Assembly (NCBI GenBank): GCA_038231395.1
Contig: JBBRLL010000014.1
Span: forward strand, 1-64,000
From: Stagnihabitans sp038231395
Lineage (GTDB): Bacteria; Pseudomonadota; Alphaproteobacteria; Rhodobacterales; Rhodobacteraceae
Direction of reading: 5' to 3'
DNA length: 64,000 bases
A program made the position numbers and the translations under genes. The notes below the pieces were generated by a model. That model searched no databases. It was given only the letters and a program-made list of their open reading frames with translations, and was not told the DNA's origin. The number at the start of each line of letters is the position of its first letter. The stretch's first letter is position 1. Below are positions 1 to 8,914 of this stretch, one piece after another.

Positions 1-63
1 CTGAAATCCATCAACCCCGACGGTTACAAGAACATCGGCCACATGGTGAATGACGAGGCGTAA
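1..63 (+). CDS. C-terminal end of an unidentified protein
   Basis: Only the last 20 codons and the TAA stop are present; the tail reads LKSINPDGYKNIGHMVNDEA. It lies 62 nt upstream of the SDR gene on the same strand, so the two may be co-transcribed. The fragment is too short to assign a family. Confidence 0.55.
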   Translation: MKSINPDGYKNIGHMVNDEA

Positions 64-125
64 CGCCCGAAACGCACACCGGGGGCAGCGCGCAGGTGCT
101 GCCCCTTTTCCAAGCGGGAACCCAT

Positions 126-896
126 ATGGCCCATTCCATCCAAAACCGCGTTGTCGTCGTCACAGGCGGGTCCAAAGGCATCGGCCTTGGCATCGCGCAG
201 GTCTTTGCTGCGGCTGGCGCCAAGGTCGCCCTTCTTGCCCGCAACGCCCAACAGGCGCAGGCCGCGGCCCATGACATCGGGCAGGGTGCCATTGGCCTTG
301 GCGCTGATGTCACCGACAAAGCCAGCCTGATCACCGCCTTTGCCAGCGTTGCCGACCACTTCGGCGGCATCGACGTGCTGTGCGCCAATGCCGGTATCTT
401 CCCGCAATCCCGCCTTGAAACCATGACAGAACAGGAATGGGACCTTGTCAGCGACACCAACCTGAAGGGCACCTTCCTGTCAGTTCAGGCCGCGATCCCG
501 TACCTGAAACGCTCCACCCAAGGCCGCATCGTGCTGACCTCGTCGATCACTGGCCCAGTCACCGGCTTTCCCGGCTGGACCCATTACGCCGCCTCAAAAG
601 CCGGGCAACTCGGCTTCATGCGCACGGCCTGTCTGGAGCTTGCCAAGTTCGGCATCACCGTCAACGCCGTTCTGCCGGGCAATATCATGACGGAGGGGAT
701 GGCCGCGATGGGGGCCGAATATCAGGCGGCGATGGCGGCCTCGATCCCGTTGGGCAGCTTGGGCAGCGTCGCTGACATCGGCTACGCCGCGCTGTATTTC
801 GCCAGCAAAGAGGCGGGCTACGTGACCGGCCAGACCATCATCGTGGACGGCGGGCAAATCGTGCCGGAATCGCTGGACGCGCTGGCGCAGGCTTGA
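126..896 (+). CDS. SDR-family oxidoreductase (FabG-like)
   Basis: This 256-aa classical short-chain dehydrogenase/reductase is probably an NAD(P)-dependent ketone/alcohol oxidoreductase. The Rossmann motif TGGSKGIG is near residue 13, followed by CANAG, the catalytic Ser in LTSSIT and the YAASK (YxxxK) motif, and it ends with the usual GQTIIVDGG segment. Length is typical of the FabG group. The ATG at 126 is preferred over an ATG 30 nt upstream because the SDR fold begins directly after it. The substrate cannot be read from sequence; a role in fatty-acid synthesis is not implied, since most FabG-like SDRs act in catabolism. The upstream gene ending at 63 may belong to the same operon. Confidence 0.9.
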   Translation: MAHSIQNRVVVVTGGSKGIGLGIAQVFAAAGAKVALLARNAQQAQAAAHDIGQGAIGLGADVTDKASLITAFASVADHFGGIDVLCANAGIFPQSRLETMTEQEWDLVSDTNLKGTFLSVQAAIPYLKRSTQGRIVLTSSITGPVTGFPGWTHYAASKAGQLGFMRTACLELAKFGITVNAVLPGNIMTEGMAAMGAEYQAAMAASIPLGSLGSVADIGYAALYFASKEAGYVTGQTIIVDGGQIVPESLDALAQA

Positions 897-1000
897 AACG
901 GCATCGGTGCGCACGCTCTGAAATTCCAATTTTCCTTAAATCCGATTTAGCAGGTTAAAGCTGTGCGGTCTGTCCGTTGCGGCGCTGCGCCAGAGCCGTG

Positions 1001-2014
1001 CTACCGCCCGTCAAACTGCCGGAGGTATGCATCACACAGGGCCACCGTGCCGTCGGTGTACGGCACGCCCATCGACCGGGCGAGGTCGGTCTGCGCGTGC
1101 GACCCGATCCACGCCACCAGCAGCAACCGGCGCAGCATGACAAAGGTGGGAATTTCCGCTTCGTCCGCCGCAGTCAGTTCTGCCACCCGGCGATACCCGG
1201 TCTTCCAAGCCTCAATCAAATCAGGCACTTGCGGGTCATGTTCGTAAAACGAGAGTGGAGTGGCCGCGTCATACATGAACCAACTGAACCCGCAATCGTC
1301 AAAGTCGATCACCTTGACCGCCTTACCTTCCACGAGCAAATTCGCCAGCCGCAGGTCGCAATGGATCAGCCCGAACCGGTCCGGTCCCTGCCCAAAAGCT
1401 TCCAAACGCCGCCCGATCACCGCCACTGTCCGGCCAAACAACGCGGCCTTTTCGGCATCCACCCCTAACCCATCACGCCAGCGGCCCCAATGCGGGGCAT
1501 CCTCGCCCAAAGCCGTCGCAAAATTCCAGACAGGGCGGGTAAATCCGTTTGGTCGCACCCACTTGCGCGCATGCAGATGCATCCGCGCCGCTGTCTCGCC
1601 CAACACCTCAAACGGTGCGGCCAGATCCTGCCCGATGCCGGGTTCTTTGCCGTCTTCCCAATGGCTTAGCACCACGTGCCGCACCCCGAGCCTTGGATGC
1701 GCCACCACCTGAATAACCTGCCCATCGTGCCCCAACACCGGCGCAGGCGTCACCACAACCCCACTATCGCGCAGGTCGCGCAGCCAAGCGAGTTCTGACG
1801 CTATCGCCGCTTTCGAATGATAGCCGTCGCGGTGAATCCGCAGCGCCCATTTGCTGCCATCCAGCCCCGTCACCGCATAGGTGGCATTTTCAGAAAGGTT
1901 GATCAGCGCAACCGCAACACCGTCCGGAAGGTCCCAATGTCCTACCGCCTGCTGCGCCAATTCCAGCAGCAATTCCAGTTGCATCTCATAGGGTAACGTC
2001 TCGAAATCGCTCAT
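1001..2014 (-). CDS. APH-type phosphotransferase (small-molecule kinase)
   Basis: This 337-aa protein has the aminoglycoside phosphotransferase/choline kinase fold. The Brenner-type catalytic motif is HCDLRLANLL and the metal-binding motif is VIDFDDCG, both in the C-terminal half, with the N-terminal ATP lobe around residues 35-100. Its ATG overlaps the stop of the upstream aminotransferase gene by four bases (ATGA), so the two are translationally coupled. Known kinases of this fold beside class III PLP enzymes include hydroxylysine kinase and ethanolamine kinase; that parallel suggests an amino-alcohol or hydroxyamino-acid substrate, which is inference. Antibiotic resistance is unlikely given the context. 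Confidence 0.85.
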   Translation of the reverse strand: MSDFETLPYEMQLELLLELAQQAVGHWDLPDGVAVALINLSENATYAVTGLDGSKWALRIHRDGYHSKAAIASELAWLRDLRDSGVVVTPAPVLGHDGQVIQVVAHPRLGVRHVVLSHWEDGKEPGIGQDLAAPFEVLGETAARMHLHARKWVRPNGFTRPVWNFATALGEDAPHWGRWRDGLGVDAEKAALFGRTVAVIGRRLEAFGQGPDRFGLIHCDLRLANLLVEGKAVKVIDFDDCGFSWFMYDAATPLSFYEHDPQVPDLIEAWKTGYRRVAELTAADEAEIPTFVMLRRLLLVAWIGSHAQTDLARSMGVPYTDGTVALCDAYLRQFDGR

Positions 2015-3309
2015 CTTTGGTGCATCAGCTCCCGCGCGCGTGGCATGGCGACCTCAAACCGGTCCATGATCTCCTGACACATCTCAGGGCTTAGCAAGGC
2101 CCCCGGTTTCCATTGCAATACCCGCTTGTCCAATGAGGAAAATATCGCCCACACCCCGTTTTCATACAGCGCCCGGCTGACCGCGACCGCCGCGTCCAGG
2201 GGGCCAAACTCCAACCCCAGCACGATGCCGCGTTGCCGCACGCCGGTGAAGATATCGCCGTGCCGCTGCATGGCACCCGCCATCGCCGTCCTGAAAAAGT
2301 CGGTCACCGCGTGAACCGAGGCGACGGTTTGCGGCCTCTGCAAAATCTCCAGCACCTTGTAGGCCACCACACATCCCAATTCAGCGCCACCCGTGGTGGA
2401 GATATGGGCCGCACCGTCCTCGTGCAGCCAGCCACCGGCCTTTTCATTCACAAGGCACGCCGAGATCGGATAAAGCCCGCCCGACAGGCCTTTGGCGGTG
2501 ACCATGATGTCAGGCTGGATGCCATAGGTCTGCCAGCCCCACATCTGGCCGCAGCGCATCATGCCGGTCTGCACCTCATCGGCGATATAAAGGGTGCCGT
2601 AGGTCTCGCACAGGGTCTTGCACGCCGCCAGATATCCGTCGTCGGGCATGGGGAAGCCATAGGTGGCGGGGATCGTCTCCATGATCAGGGCGGCGATGTC
2701 GCGGCCTTTCAGGGCCTGTTCCATGGCGTCCAGATCGTTGAACGGCACCTGAATGAAGGTGTCTGGCTGGTCGGACAGGAAGATTTTCGAAAACCGCTCA
2801 TCCCCGGTGGCAACCGACAGGCCGCCATGGCCATGATAGCCTTTGATGATGGAGACGATCTTGCGGCGCCTGGTGGCGTAACGGGCTGATTTCAAAGCAA
2901 TATCAACCGCCTCTGCACCACCGGCCCCAAAGATCGCATAGGTCATGCCGGGGCTGACCTTGATCAGCGCCTCGGCCAAAACCGCCCGCGCGATGGAGGG
3001 GAACCAGTGGTTGCCCATGTCGAAATAATCCAGCGCCTCTTTCAAGGTCGAGATCAGTTCGGCGTTGCGGTGGCCCAGATTATAGGTGCCGCCGTTCAGA
3101 TGCAGGTCGATCAGACGACGCCCGTCCATGTCGTGAATGCAGTAGCCTTCGCGCTTGCCCATCACCAGATCAATCCCGGCCTTTTGCCAGAATTTGGTTT
3201 TGTCCGGGTTCCAGTAGGTGATGGATTTATCAAGCACGGCCTGTTTGTCGGCCAGAAGGAAGGGGTCAAGGCTGGAAGGGCCAAGGTTGGCTGGACTTGG
3301 GTCAAACAT
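2011..3309 (-). CDS. class III PLP aminotransferase / possible phospho-lyase
   Basis: This 432-aa fold-type I PLP enzyme has the class III signature: the phosphate-binding segment FGAGGAEAVD, the cofactor Asp in ADEVQTG, and the Schiff-base Lys at about residue 273 in VTAKGLSGG. The start at 3309 is chosen over the longer frame to 3369 because GGAG lies 8 nt upstream. It overlaps the kinase gene by ATGA. Family members include ornithine, putrescine and beta-alanine transaminases, but also ethanolamine-phosphate and phosphohydroxylysine phospho-lyases, which are paired with APH-type kinases. The gene pair therefore fits a kinase plus phospho-lyase route, though plain transamination is not excluded. 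Confidence 0.88.
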   Translation of the reverse strand: MFDPSPANLGPSSLDPFLLADKQAVLDKSITYWNPDKTKFWQKAGIDLVMGKREGYCIHDMDGRRLIDLHLNGGTYNLGHRNAELISTLKEALDYFDMGNHWFPSIARAVLAEALIKVSPGMTYAIFGAGGAEAVDIALKSARYATRRRKIVSIIKGYHGHGGLSVATGDERFSKIFLSDQPDTFIQVPFNDLDAMEQALKGRDIAALIMETIPATYGFPMPDDGYLAACKTLCETYGTLYIADEVQTGMMRCGQMWGWQTYGIQPDIMVTAKGLSGGLYPISACLVNEKAGGWLHEDGAAHISTTGGAELGCVVAYKVLEILQRPQTVASVHAVTDFFRTAMAGAMQRHGDIFTGVRQRGIVLGLEFGPLDAAVAVSRALYENGVWAIFSSLDKRVLQWKPGALLSPEMCQEIMDRFEVAMPRARELMHQR

Positions 3310-3411
3310 CGGCGGGTCTCCGGTAAACCTTTGGCCAGCATCAAACACTGGGCGCCGAAAGAGTGTCAACGCCTGTCTTTTTTGCCCGGCGCTTGCGCAA
3401 CAGCCTGCCGC

Positions 3412-3990
3412 TTAGGGTGTCACGTCATCATCGGGGGGCAGGGTGTCGTTTGGCGGCTCCGCCATGGTTGCGTCCGCGCTATCGGTGGTTTGCGTGCCGA
3501 CTGTGCCGGGCGGTACGACCTGCACGACCGGGGCTTTACGTTCCACCGGGGTCAGGGGCAGCGCCTTGTAGCTGGCCATAGCATCGGCAAAGCCAAACGT
3601 GGCGCGGTAGGGCAGGCCGGTCAACCGATCACGGGCGAAAAACACAACCTCGGTCGCGGTGCAGGCAGGCGGCAGGATCATCGCAAAATCCGGCACGCCA
3701 AAGTCGCTGAGCCGGTAGACGCCCTCTTGCCAGCCGCTCGAAAGGTCTTCCGCCGCCAGCCGATTGCGATAATCGTCGGCAAACCCGGCTGGGTCGGCAA
3801 TCACGCTATAGGCCGCACCGCGCGCCAGATGGTTTGCAGCCCGCGCCAGCCCTTCGGCATTGGCAGGGTCACCAAGGGCTGGAAGCTGCGCCAGAAGCGC
3901 GGCCAGCGAGGGAAACTCCTGCCCCGCCACGCCAAGGATCGCACCTTGGTCAGAGCTTCGCAGCTTGATGACGGGGAATGTGTCGGCCAT
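3412..3990 (-). CDS. hypothetical protein, downstream partner of the 1248-aa protein
   Basis: This 192-aa protein is not recognised. It has no signal peptide or membrane segment. The first ~150 residues look like a compact mixed alpha/beta domain, and the tail is Pro/Thr/Asp rich, ending DDDVTP. GGGAG lies a few bases upstream of its ATG. It starts 39 nt after the stop of the 1248-aa gene on the same strand, so it is very likely in the same operon. Given the protease-like motifs of that neighbour, it could be a chaperone, inhibitor or immunity protein; this is inference from context only. Confidence 0.7.
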   Translation of the reverse strand: MADTFPVIKLRSSDQGAILGVAGQEFPSLAALLAQLPALGDPANAEGLARAANHLARGAAYSVIADPAGFADDYRNRLAAEDLSSGWQEGVYRLSDFGVPDFAMILPPACTATEVVFFARDRLTGLPYRATFGFADAMASYKALPLTPVERKAPVVQVVPPGTVGTQTTDSADATMAEPPNDTLPPDDDVTP

Positions 3991-4029
3991 CTTGATCTCC
4001 CTAATGCTGTACGCTGTTCTTACCGCGCA

Positions 4030-7000
4030 TCATGTCAATTTGACCCAATTCTGGTCGAGCCAGTCTTTGCCCAGCGGGGTCAGCGTTCCCGGCGGCTCGA
4101 TTCGTTCGAACATCATCGGGTCGCCGGTGATGGGATCGGGCGCGACGATGAACAGGGTCTGGCTGCCGGGCCCGCCCCAGTTGGTATCAGCGAGAACGAT
4201 TTCCGGCACCGCGAGTGCCTTGCAAAGGGCGTTGCGCGAAATATTTGCCACGTTGACTTCGACACTTTTTCTGGAGCTGACCTTGTGTTTTTCGACTTCA
4301 TCAACGGTCGGGTCGGGTTTGCCGTCTTTTTTGAGGCCTTCTTTCCAAATCCGCTCGCTGTGTTCCACCACCTTATTGGTAAATTCCGCCGTCGCCGACT
4401 TGATCAGGGTGTCGAGTTGCGCTGGTTTCAGGGGCGTCGTCGGTCGAAGGCTTTTGATCGCGGTCAAAAGCGGTTCGCGCAATTCCTCAAGCCGGCTGTC
4501 GGCGTAGTCGGTCATCGTTTTATCAAAGATATAAGCGGCCTTTTCGGTCGAAATCTCGGTGTCCCTCAATTCCGTGCCCTTGTCCACCAGCAGTTTTTCC
4601 AGTTTCTCGTTGATTTTGCCGGGGCCTTCGGAACGGAGTTCGTCCAGCGATTTGTCATTGGGCAGCGCGTTGAACGTATGGTGGTCAAAGGTTTCGATGG
4701 TGGCAAGGTCATCGGAACCGCCCGGCAGGCCATTCAGCAGCGCTTTGACGATGGCCATGGTGCGCTCTTTCGGCACGCTGGTCGTGGGATCGGCCCCCGG
4801 CACCAGCGAGGAGGTGGTGCTTTGCTCGCCGATGATGGTCATTGCGGCGTCGTCACCAAAGCCGCCGGTTCCCAGTTCCCAAGGGAATTTGTCGTTGATC
4901 TTCATCACGTCAACCGCGCCGTCGGCAACCACCAAATCGATCACGTCATCAACCGTTACCGTGTCGGCAAGGTCGTCGGTGTCGATCTGGGCAGCGACAA
5001 TGTCCCGCAAGGCGGCGGTAAATTCGGTTTTGGAATTGACCGAAGCGCCCGTATCAAGCCGCAGCAGGACGTAGCGGCCGAACTTCGAAGAGCCGTCCGA
5101 GGCGACCGTCATATGAGCAGCCTTTGGGTCGTATATGCAAGAGAATTCGCCCGTCACAGTGGTCACCAGCGTCGGCAGGGCGTTCGGCTCGGTCGGCTTG
5201 AACTTTGCGCTGACCCCGGCAAACCCGGCGGACAGCTTGTCGCCAAGCACCATGGTCTCCCGGCTGCTGGTCTTGCGGGCCGAAGCGGTGGCTGCGGTAT
5301 ATTCCAGGCTGCGGACCAAGGGGTTTTCGCCATCCGGCAGGTTCGAAATGACGGCAAGTTCGTCACCGTCTTCGGGGCGGTAGACGCCCTCCTCGACCAT
5401 CTCGACGAAGGTTTCTAGGGTGTACTCCGGGTGCTTGTCGCGCAGCTTGATCACGCTGGCGGTCGAGAAGCAGGAGCCGATCGGTCCCTGTCGAACCGGG
5501 GTCAGCATCGCGGTCAACACGCTTTGCCGTGCATCTTCGACGCCGACAGTGTCTGCCGTCTTGCCGCAGGAATTCGCCACCAGCTCTTTGCCGCCGGCGC
5601 CGACAGGTGCGGTGATATCCTTGACCTTCTGCTGCGCAGAGGGCGTGTCTTCAAAGAAATCCAGCGTCTTGCCCATATGTTTCACCAGATTGGGCTGCGA
5701 ATGGCGCAAGACATTGGGATTGAACATGATGTCGTCCAAATTCTCACGCGCCTGGACCGGGTCGAAATCACCGTTGCCGTCAACCATACCCTTGGAGACG
5801 TGGTTGGCATTGGCCTGACCGCGCGCTTCCGTGGTCATGCTGCCGGTCAACTCAGGCAACAGGTTGAAATGACGGTCGCTCACCAGATAGTCGTCCAGCC
5901 GGTCGGCAGAGGCCTTGTCCAGATTGGCCGACATGCTGACCAGTCTCTCGGCATAGGTCACCCAAGGGTCATCAACCCCGCCGTTTTGGGAAAACTCGGG
6001 CGCGACCCGCGCATTGACGGCCTTCATGCAGGACCCGACCGCTTCGGGGTCGACGGCGCGTGCGACGGCATCAGTGGCCTGCGCCCCCAGACGCGGATCG
6101 CTGCTGTAGGCTTTGCAGATTTCCGCCCTGGTGGCGTCCGACATGCCCTTGACCTGACCCTCGGCAAGAGGGCCGTGATTGATTGCGTCCAGAACACCTT
6201 TCTTGCTTTCGGCGGCCTTCACAATGTCTTTGGCGTCTGTGAGGACCACGGCTTGCGCCGTCACCGCGTTCGCTTTGGTCTCGGCCTCCAACTTCAGCCG
6301 GGCTGCTTCAGCTTTGGCCAGTTTGAGGGTTTCGGTCGCGGCGACGATTTCGCCCTCAATGCGTTTCTGGTCGTCGCCTTCTGCGAGGAGCAACTGGATT
6401 TTCAAGCCCTCCAGCCCGTCATCCGCCTTGGTCTCAAGCCCCGCCGCATCGACGTGCAGCTTTTCGACGTCCGTCTTGGCCTTGGTCAGATCGTCGTGCT
6501 TTTTCTGTTCAGTGGCCGCGATGTCGCGTTTGGTGTCCAGAAAAGCCGGTGTCACCACGACGTCGCCCAGTTTGGCGGAGGCTTTGGTGAGCACGTCGTT
6601 GACCGCGTTGTAAGCGGTGTTAGAGGTCACGAACAGCTTTTCCATCCCCTTGAACTGCTCTTCGGAGACACCTTTGGCCAAAACGCCTGCCTTGCTTTTC
6701 CGCAACAGGACGGCGTTGTAGAAATTGACCATCGCGGTTGCGTCGGTGCTGGCCTCGATCCCTTTTCGGGCGTCAAGGATGGCTTGCAGGTCGGTACCCG
6801 CCAAAGCATCTTTGGCCGCGTCCAAGAGCAGCTTGACCCGGGCCACCATCGGACCGCGCTGGATTTCCTCCGCCGGGGTCACCGCAGTGGGGCCAAGGTC
6901 GCGAGCCCATTTGACCTTGCTTTCAAACGTGTCACGAATGCCGGCCAGTTTGGTGCGAAACTCGGCAAGCGCATGGGTCTTGAACCCGTCCAGCGTCGCA

Positions 7001-7776
7001 ACCGTTACATTGCCCTTGTCAGCCAGATCGACGACGCCCTGTCGGTAGGTTGCGGCATCCTCTGCGGCGAAGGTTGTCCTGCCAAGTTCCAGCAAATTGA
7101 TGGCCCAACTCACGTAACTTTGCAGATCAGTCTGCCGCGAGTATTCCAGATAGGGTCCGCCGCAATCGAAGGTGGACATGGTGAGAAAGCCGGCCTTCAG
7201 CGGATCGTAGACGTCCTTGAAGTCCTGTCGGGCGGCATCCAGATCGCGTTTGGCCGCAGCCGCCGTGATCTCTTGCACGCGGATGGGCAGCGTTGGTTCG
7301 GCATTGCGCGCCGCAATCAGGGCTGCGTGGTCGGGAAACCGGTTTTGCCCGGCAAGGGTGATCGTGGCGTGAAGGGTGGCAATCTCTTGCACCTCACCCG
7401 GATTGGCATTGGCGACAACCGGCAAGGCAATCAGGCGCAAACGGCCCGCTTCGGTGATATAGACCGACAGGGTTTTCTGCGCCGCCTCCCCGGCTTTGGC
7501 GATGATATCGACGGCCTCGGTGAACTTGCCCGCATCACGAAGTTTGATAGCTGCGCCCGCACTGTCACGCATCGCTGTTTTTTCGGGATAGCCAGCGGGC
7601 ACCGCAGCCATCGCCTGCTCATAACCCAGACGGGCGCGTTCAAAATCCTCGAAAGATCCGATGACGGCTGCCGTGGCGTCCGAGGTTCCGTAGCCGGCAA
7701 TCCGGTCCAGAATCGTCACATCAAGGTATTTCGTCACGAACTTCTTTTGTGGTTCCGAAAGATCATCCCAAGGCAT
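4030..7776 (-). CDS. very large helical protein with papain/calpain-like C-terminal motifs
   Basis: This 1248-aa protein matches no named family that I recognise. The start at 7776 has AGGAGAG about 8 nt upstream. Residues 1 to ~740 are mostly charged alpha-helix with coiled-coil-like stretches, and there is no Sec signal. Near residue 769 is RQGPIGSCFSTASV, resembling the nucleophile motif of papain (QGxCGSCWAF) and calpain (QGxLGDCW). Near residue 1199 is IVLADTNWGGPGS, resembling the Asn-Trp-Gly strand of papain-like enzymes (KNSWG). The catalytic His is not obvious; His-1032/1033 (DHHT) is a candidate but is far from the Asn. I infer a papain-fold cysteine peptidase or peptidase-like effector, in an operon with the 192-aa gene. 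Confidence 0.7.
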   Translation of the reverse strand: MPWDDLSEPQKKFVTKYLDVTILDRIAGYGTSDATAAVIGSFEDFERARLGYEQAMAAVPAGYPEKTAMRDSAGAAIKLRDAGKFTEAVDIIAKAGEAAQKTLSVYITEAGRLRLIALPVVANANPGEVQEIATLHATITLAGQNRFPDHAALIAARNAEPTLPIRVQEITAAAAKRDLDAARQDFKDVYDPLKAGFLTMSTFDCGGPYLEYSRQTDLQSYVSWAINLLELGRTTFAAEDAATYRQGVVDLADKGNVTVATLDGFKTHALAEFRTKLAGIRDTFESKVKWARDLGPTAVTPAEEIQRGPMVARVKLLLDAAKDALAGTDLQAILDARKGIEASTDATAMVNFYNAVLLRKSKAGVLAKGVSEEQFKGMEKLFVTSNTAYNAVNDVLTKASAKLGDVVVTPAFLDTKRDIAATEQKKHDDLTKAKTDVEKLHVDAAGLETKADDGLEGLKIQLLLAEGDDQKRIEGEIVAATETLKLAKAEAARLKLEAETKANAVTAQAVVLTDAKDIVKAAESKKGVLDAINHGPLAEGQVKGMSDATRAEICKAYSSDPRLGAQATDAVARAVDPEAVGSCMKAVNARVAPEFSQNGGVDDPWVTYAERLVSMSANLDKASADRLDDYLVSDRHFNLLPELTGSMTTEARGQANANHVSKGMVDGNGDFDPVQARENLDDIMFNPNVLRHSQPNLVKHMGKTLDFFEDTPSAQQKVKDITAPVGAGGKELVANSCGKTADTVGVEDARQSVLTAMLTPVRQGPIGSCFSTASVIKLRDKHPEYTLETFVEMVEEGVYRPEDGDELAVISNLPDGENPLVRSLEYTAATASARKTSSRETMVLGDKLSAGFAGVSAKFKPTEPNALPTLVTTVTGEFSCIYDPKAAHMTVASDGSSKFGRYVLLRLDTGASVNSKTEFTAALRDIVAAQIDTDDLADTVTVDDVIDLVVADGAVDVMKINDKFPWELGTGGFGDDAAMTIIGEQSTTSSLVPGADPTTSVPKERTMAIVKALLNGLPGGSDDLATIETFDHHTFNALPNDKSLDELRSEGPGKINEKLEKLLVDKGTELRDTEISTEKAAYIFDKTMTDYADSRLEELREPLLTAIKSLRPTTPLKPAQLDTLIKSATAEFTNKVVEHSERIWKEGLKKDGKPDPTVDEVEKHKVSSRKSVEVNVANISRNALCKALAVPEIVLADTNWGGPGSQTLFIVAPDPITGDPMMFERIEPPGTLTPLGKDWLDQNWVKLT

Positions 7777-8288
7777 GAACCGTCTCTCCTGAACAGGTTT
7801 ATTCTTTAGCGCACCGGGTCTTTGCCAACCTTCGCAACTGCCGTTCGGGCCGGAGTGTGTTGATGCCGGGACCTTGAAGCGAATCGTCAAACCATAGGGC
7901 TAGCAGAGGTTTGGCTTTTCACGCAGCCGGAAGATGTGGCGTCACCAAAATCTCTGGTGCGGCGCGCGCGCTTAGCCTGCAAATGGCACGGCTTTTCGGG
8001 CCGGTGCGGGTGTTTTGAGGGTGCATGGTTCAATGCACGGCCGGGACGAAAACTTAGGGGGATGTGTTATCACCAACGCGTTGGAAAACCGGCCACGGGA
8101 CAACCCTTCTGCCCGGTGGAATTGGCGAAAATGACTTGGAGGGACTTTGAGGTGGATGGGCGGAAGCGCTGTGATGTCAAACCAGCACGCAACGCAAGGT
8201 GGGTCGCAGGGTTGCAAGTGATGGGAGCCTCGCCGTCGGCCCGATGCCACAATCCAGCCTGCATTTGCGCCGCGACCCGCTCTGCTGA
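7777..8288. other. non-coding or unassigned stretch upstream of the 1248-aa gene
   Basis: It holds the promoter side of the 1248-aa gene. Open frames on both strands (for example 7936-8292 on +) have biased, low-complexity composition and no recognisable domain, so none is called. Confidence 0.5.
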
Positions 8289-8580
8289 TTAGATTGTTTC
8301 GCCTACAGGTTGGGGTGAGGCCGAAACGGCAGGATGGCGGAAAAAAGCCAGCCCGGGAGAGTTGTGCATGTCGCAGATTTCCTTGATGCCGAACCTTGTG
8401 ATCAGCCCGTCCTTGACCATGGCATCGCCGCCAGCACCACCCTCCTCAGCCGGTTGAAAGACCACCGCCACCGAACCGTCAAAGTTCCGCGTCTCGGCGA
8501 GGTATTTGGCGGCCCCGAACAGCATGGCGATATGGCCATCATGGCCACAGGCCTGCATCTTGCCCGGCGGACCTTCGGTA
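8289..8580 (-). pseudogene. fragment of an M20 amidohydrolase (hippurate hydrolase-like)
   Basis: On the minus strand the segment reads PGKMQACGHDGHIAMLF, followed by AAKYLAETRNFDG, VVFQPAEEGGAGGDAMV and DMHNSPG. This is the conserved core of M20D amidohydrolases, including the metal-ligand CGHDGH and the PAEEGG segment. The N-terminal metal-binding part and everything after DMHNSPG (the lid domain and last third) are missing, and the frame ends in unrelated residues. About 95 of the normal ~390 residues remain, so this is a dead remnant. Confidence 0.8.
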
Positions 8581-8914
8581 CAGGGCCAAGGTGTTGGCGG
8601 TGACCAAACGGAGAGATCGGCGATGGGGTCGGCTTGAGGCTGACATGGTCCTTGAAACGGCGGTTGGGCGGGTAGATGGCCGGACTTGCGGGCAACCCTG
8701 CGCGTCCTCTGACCAAACCGCAAAGATGTGACCCGCGCCAAACGAAACTTTGCCACACACAACGTCAGTAGGTCTGCAAAAAAGGTTTCGGCGATCCAAC
8801 TCTAAACGCTTAACTGCGCAGAGATCTCCCCTGTCGCTGGAGGATTAAGCTTTACCGGTGCGCATGGTGCGGACTTCAGGTCGGATGGCAGGAACGGATC
8901 CCGGCCATCCGAAG
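8581..8914. other. unassigned spacer beside the amidohydrolase remnant
   Basis: Nothing convincing is seen. Frames here do not continue the amidohydrolase N-terminus, and no tRNA, hairpin with T-run or repeat was noticed. Confidence 0.45.

Noticed and set aside
1001..2014. Aminoglycoside resistance gene
   Set aside because: The APH fold is shared by many metabolic kinases, and the overlap with a PLP enzyme points to metabolism.
3007..7809. Very long open frames on the plus strand opposite the 1248-aa gene (803 and 792 codons)
   Set aside because: They are antisense to a gene with a good ribosome-binding site and show no domain, only His/Arg/Gln-rich translation typical of the complement of G+C-rich codons.
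7936..8292. 118-codon open frame on the plus strand
   Set aside because: No ribosome-binding site or domain; Trp/Arg/Cys-rich random-looking translation.
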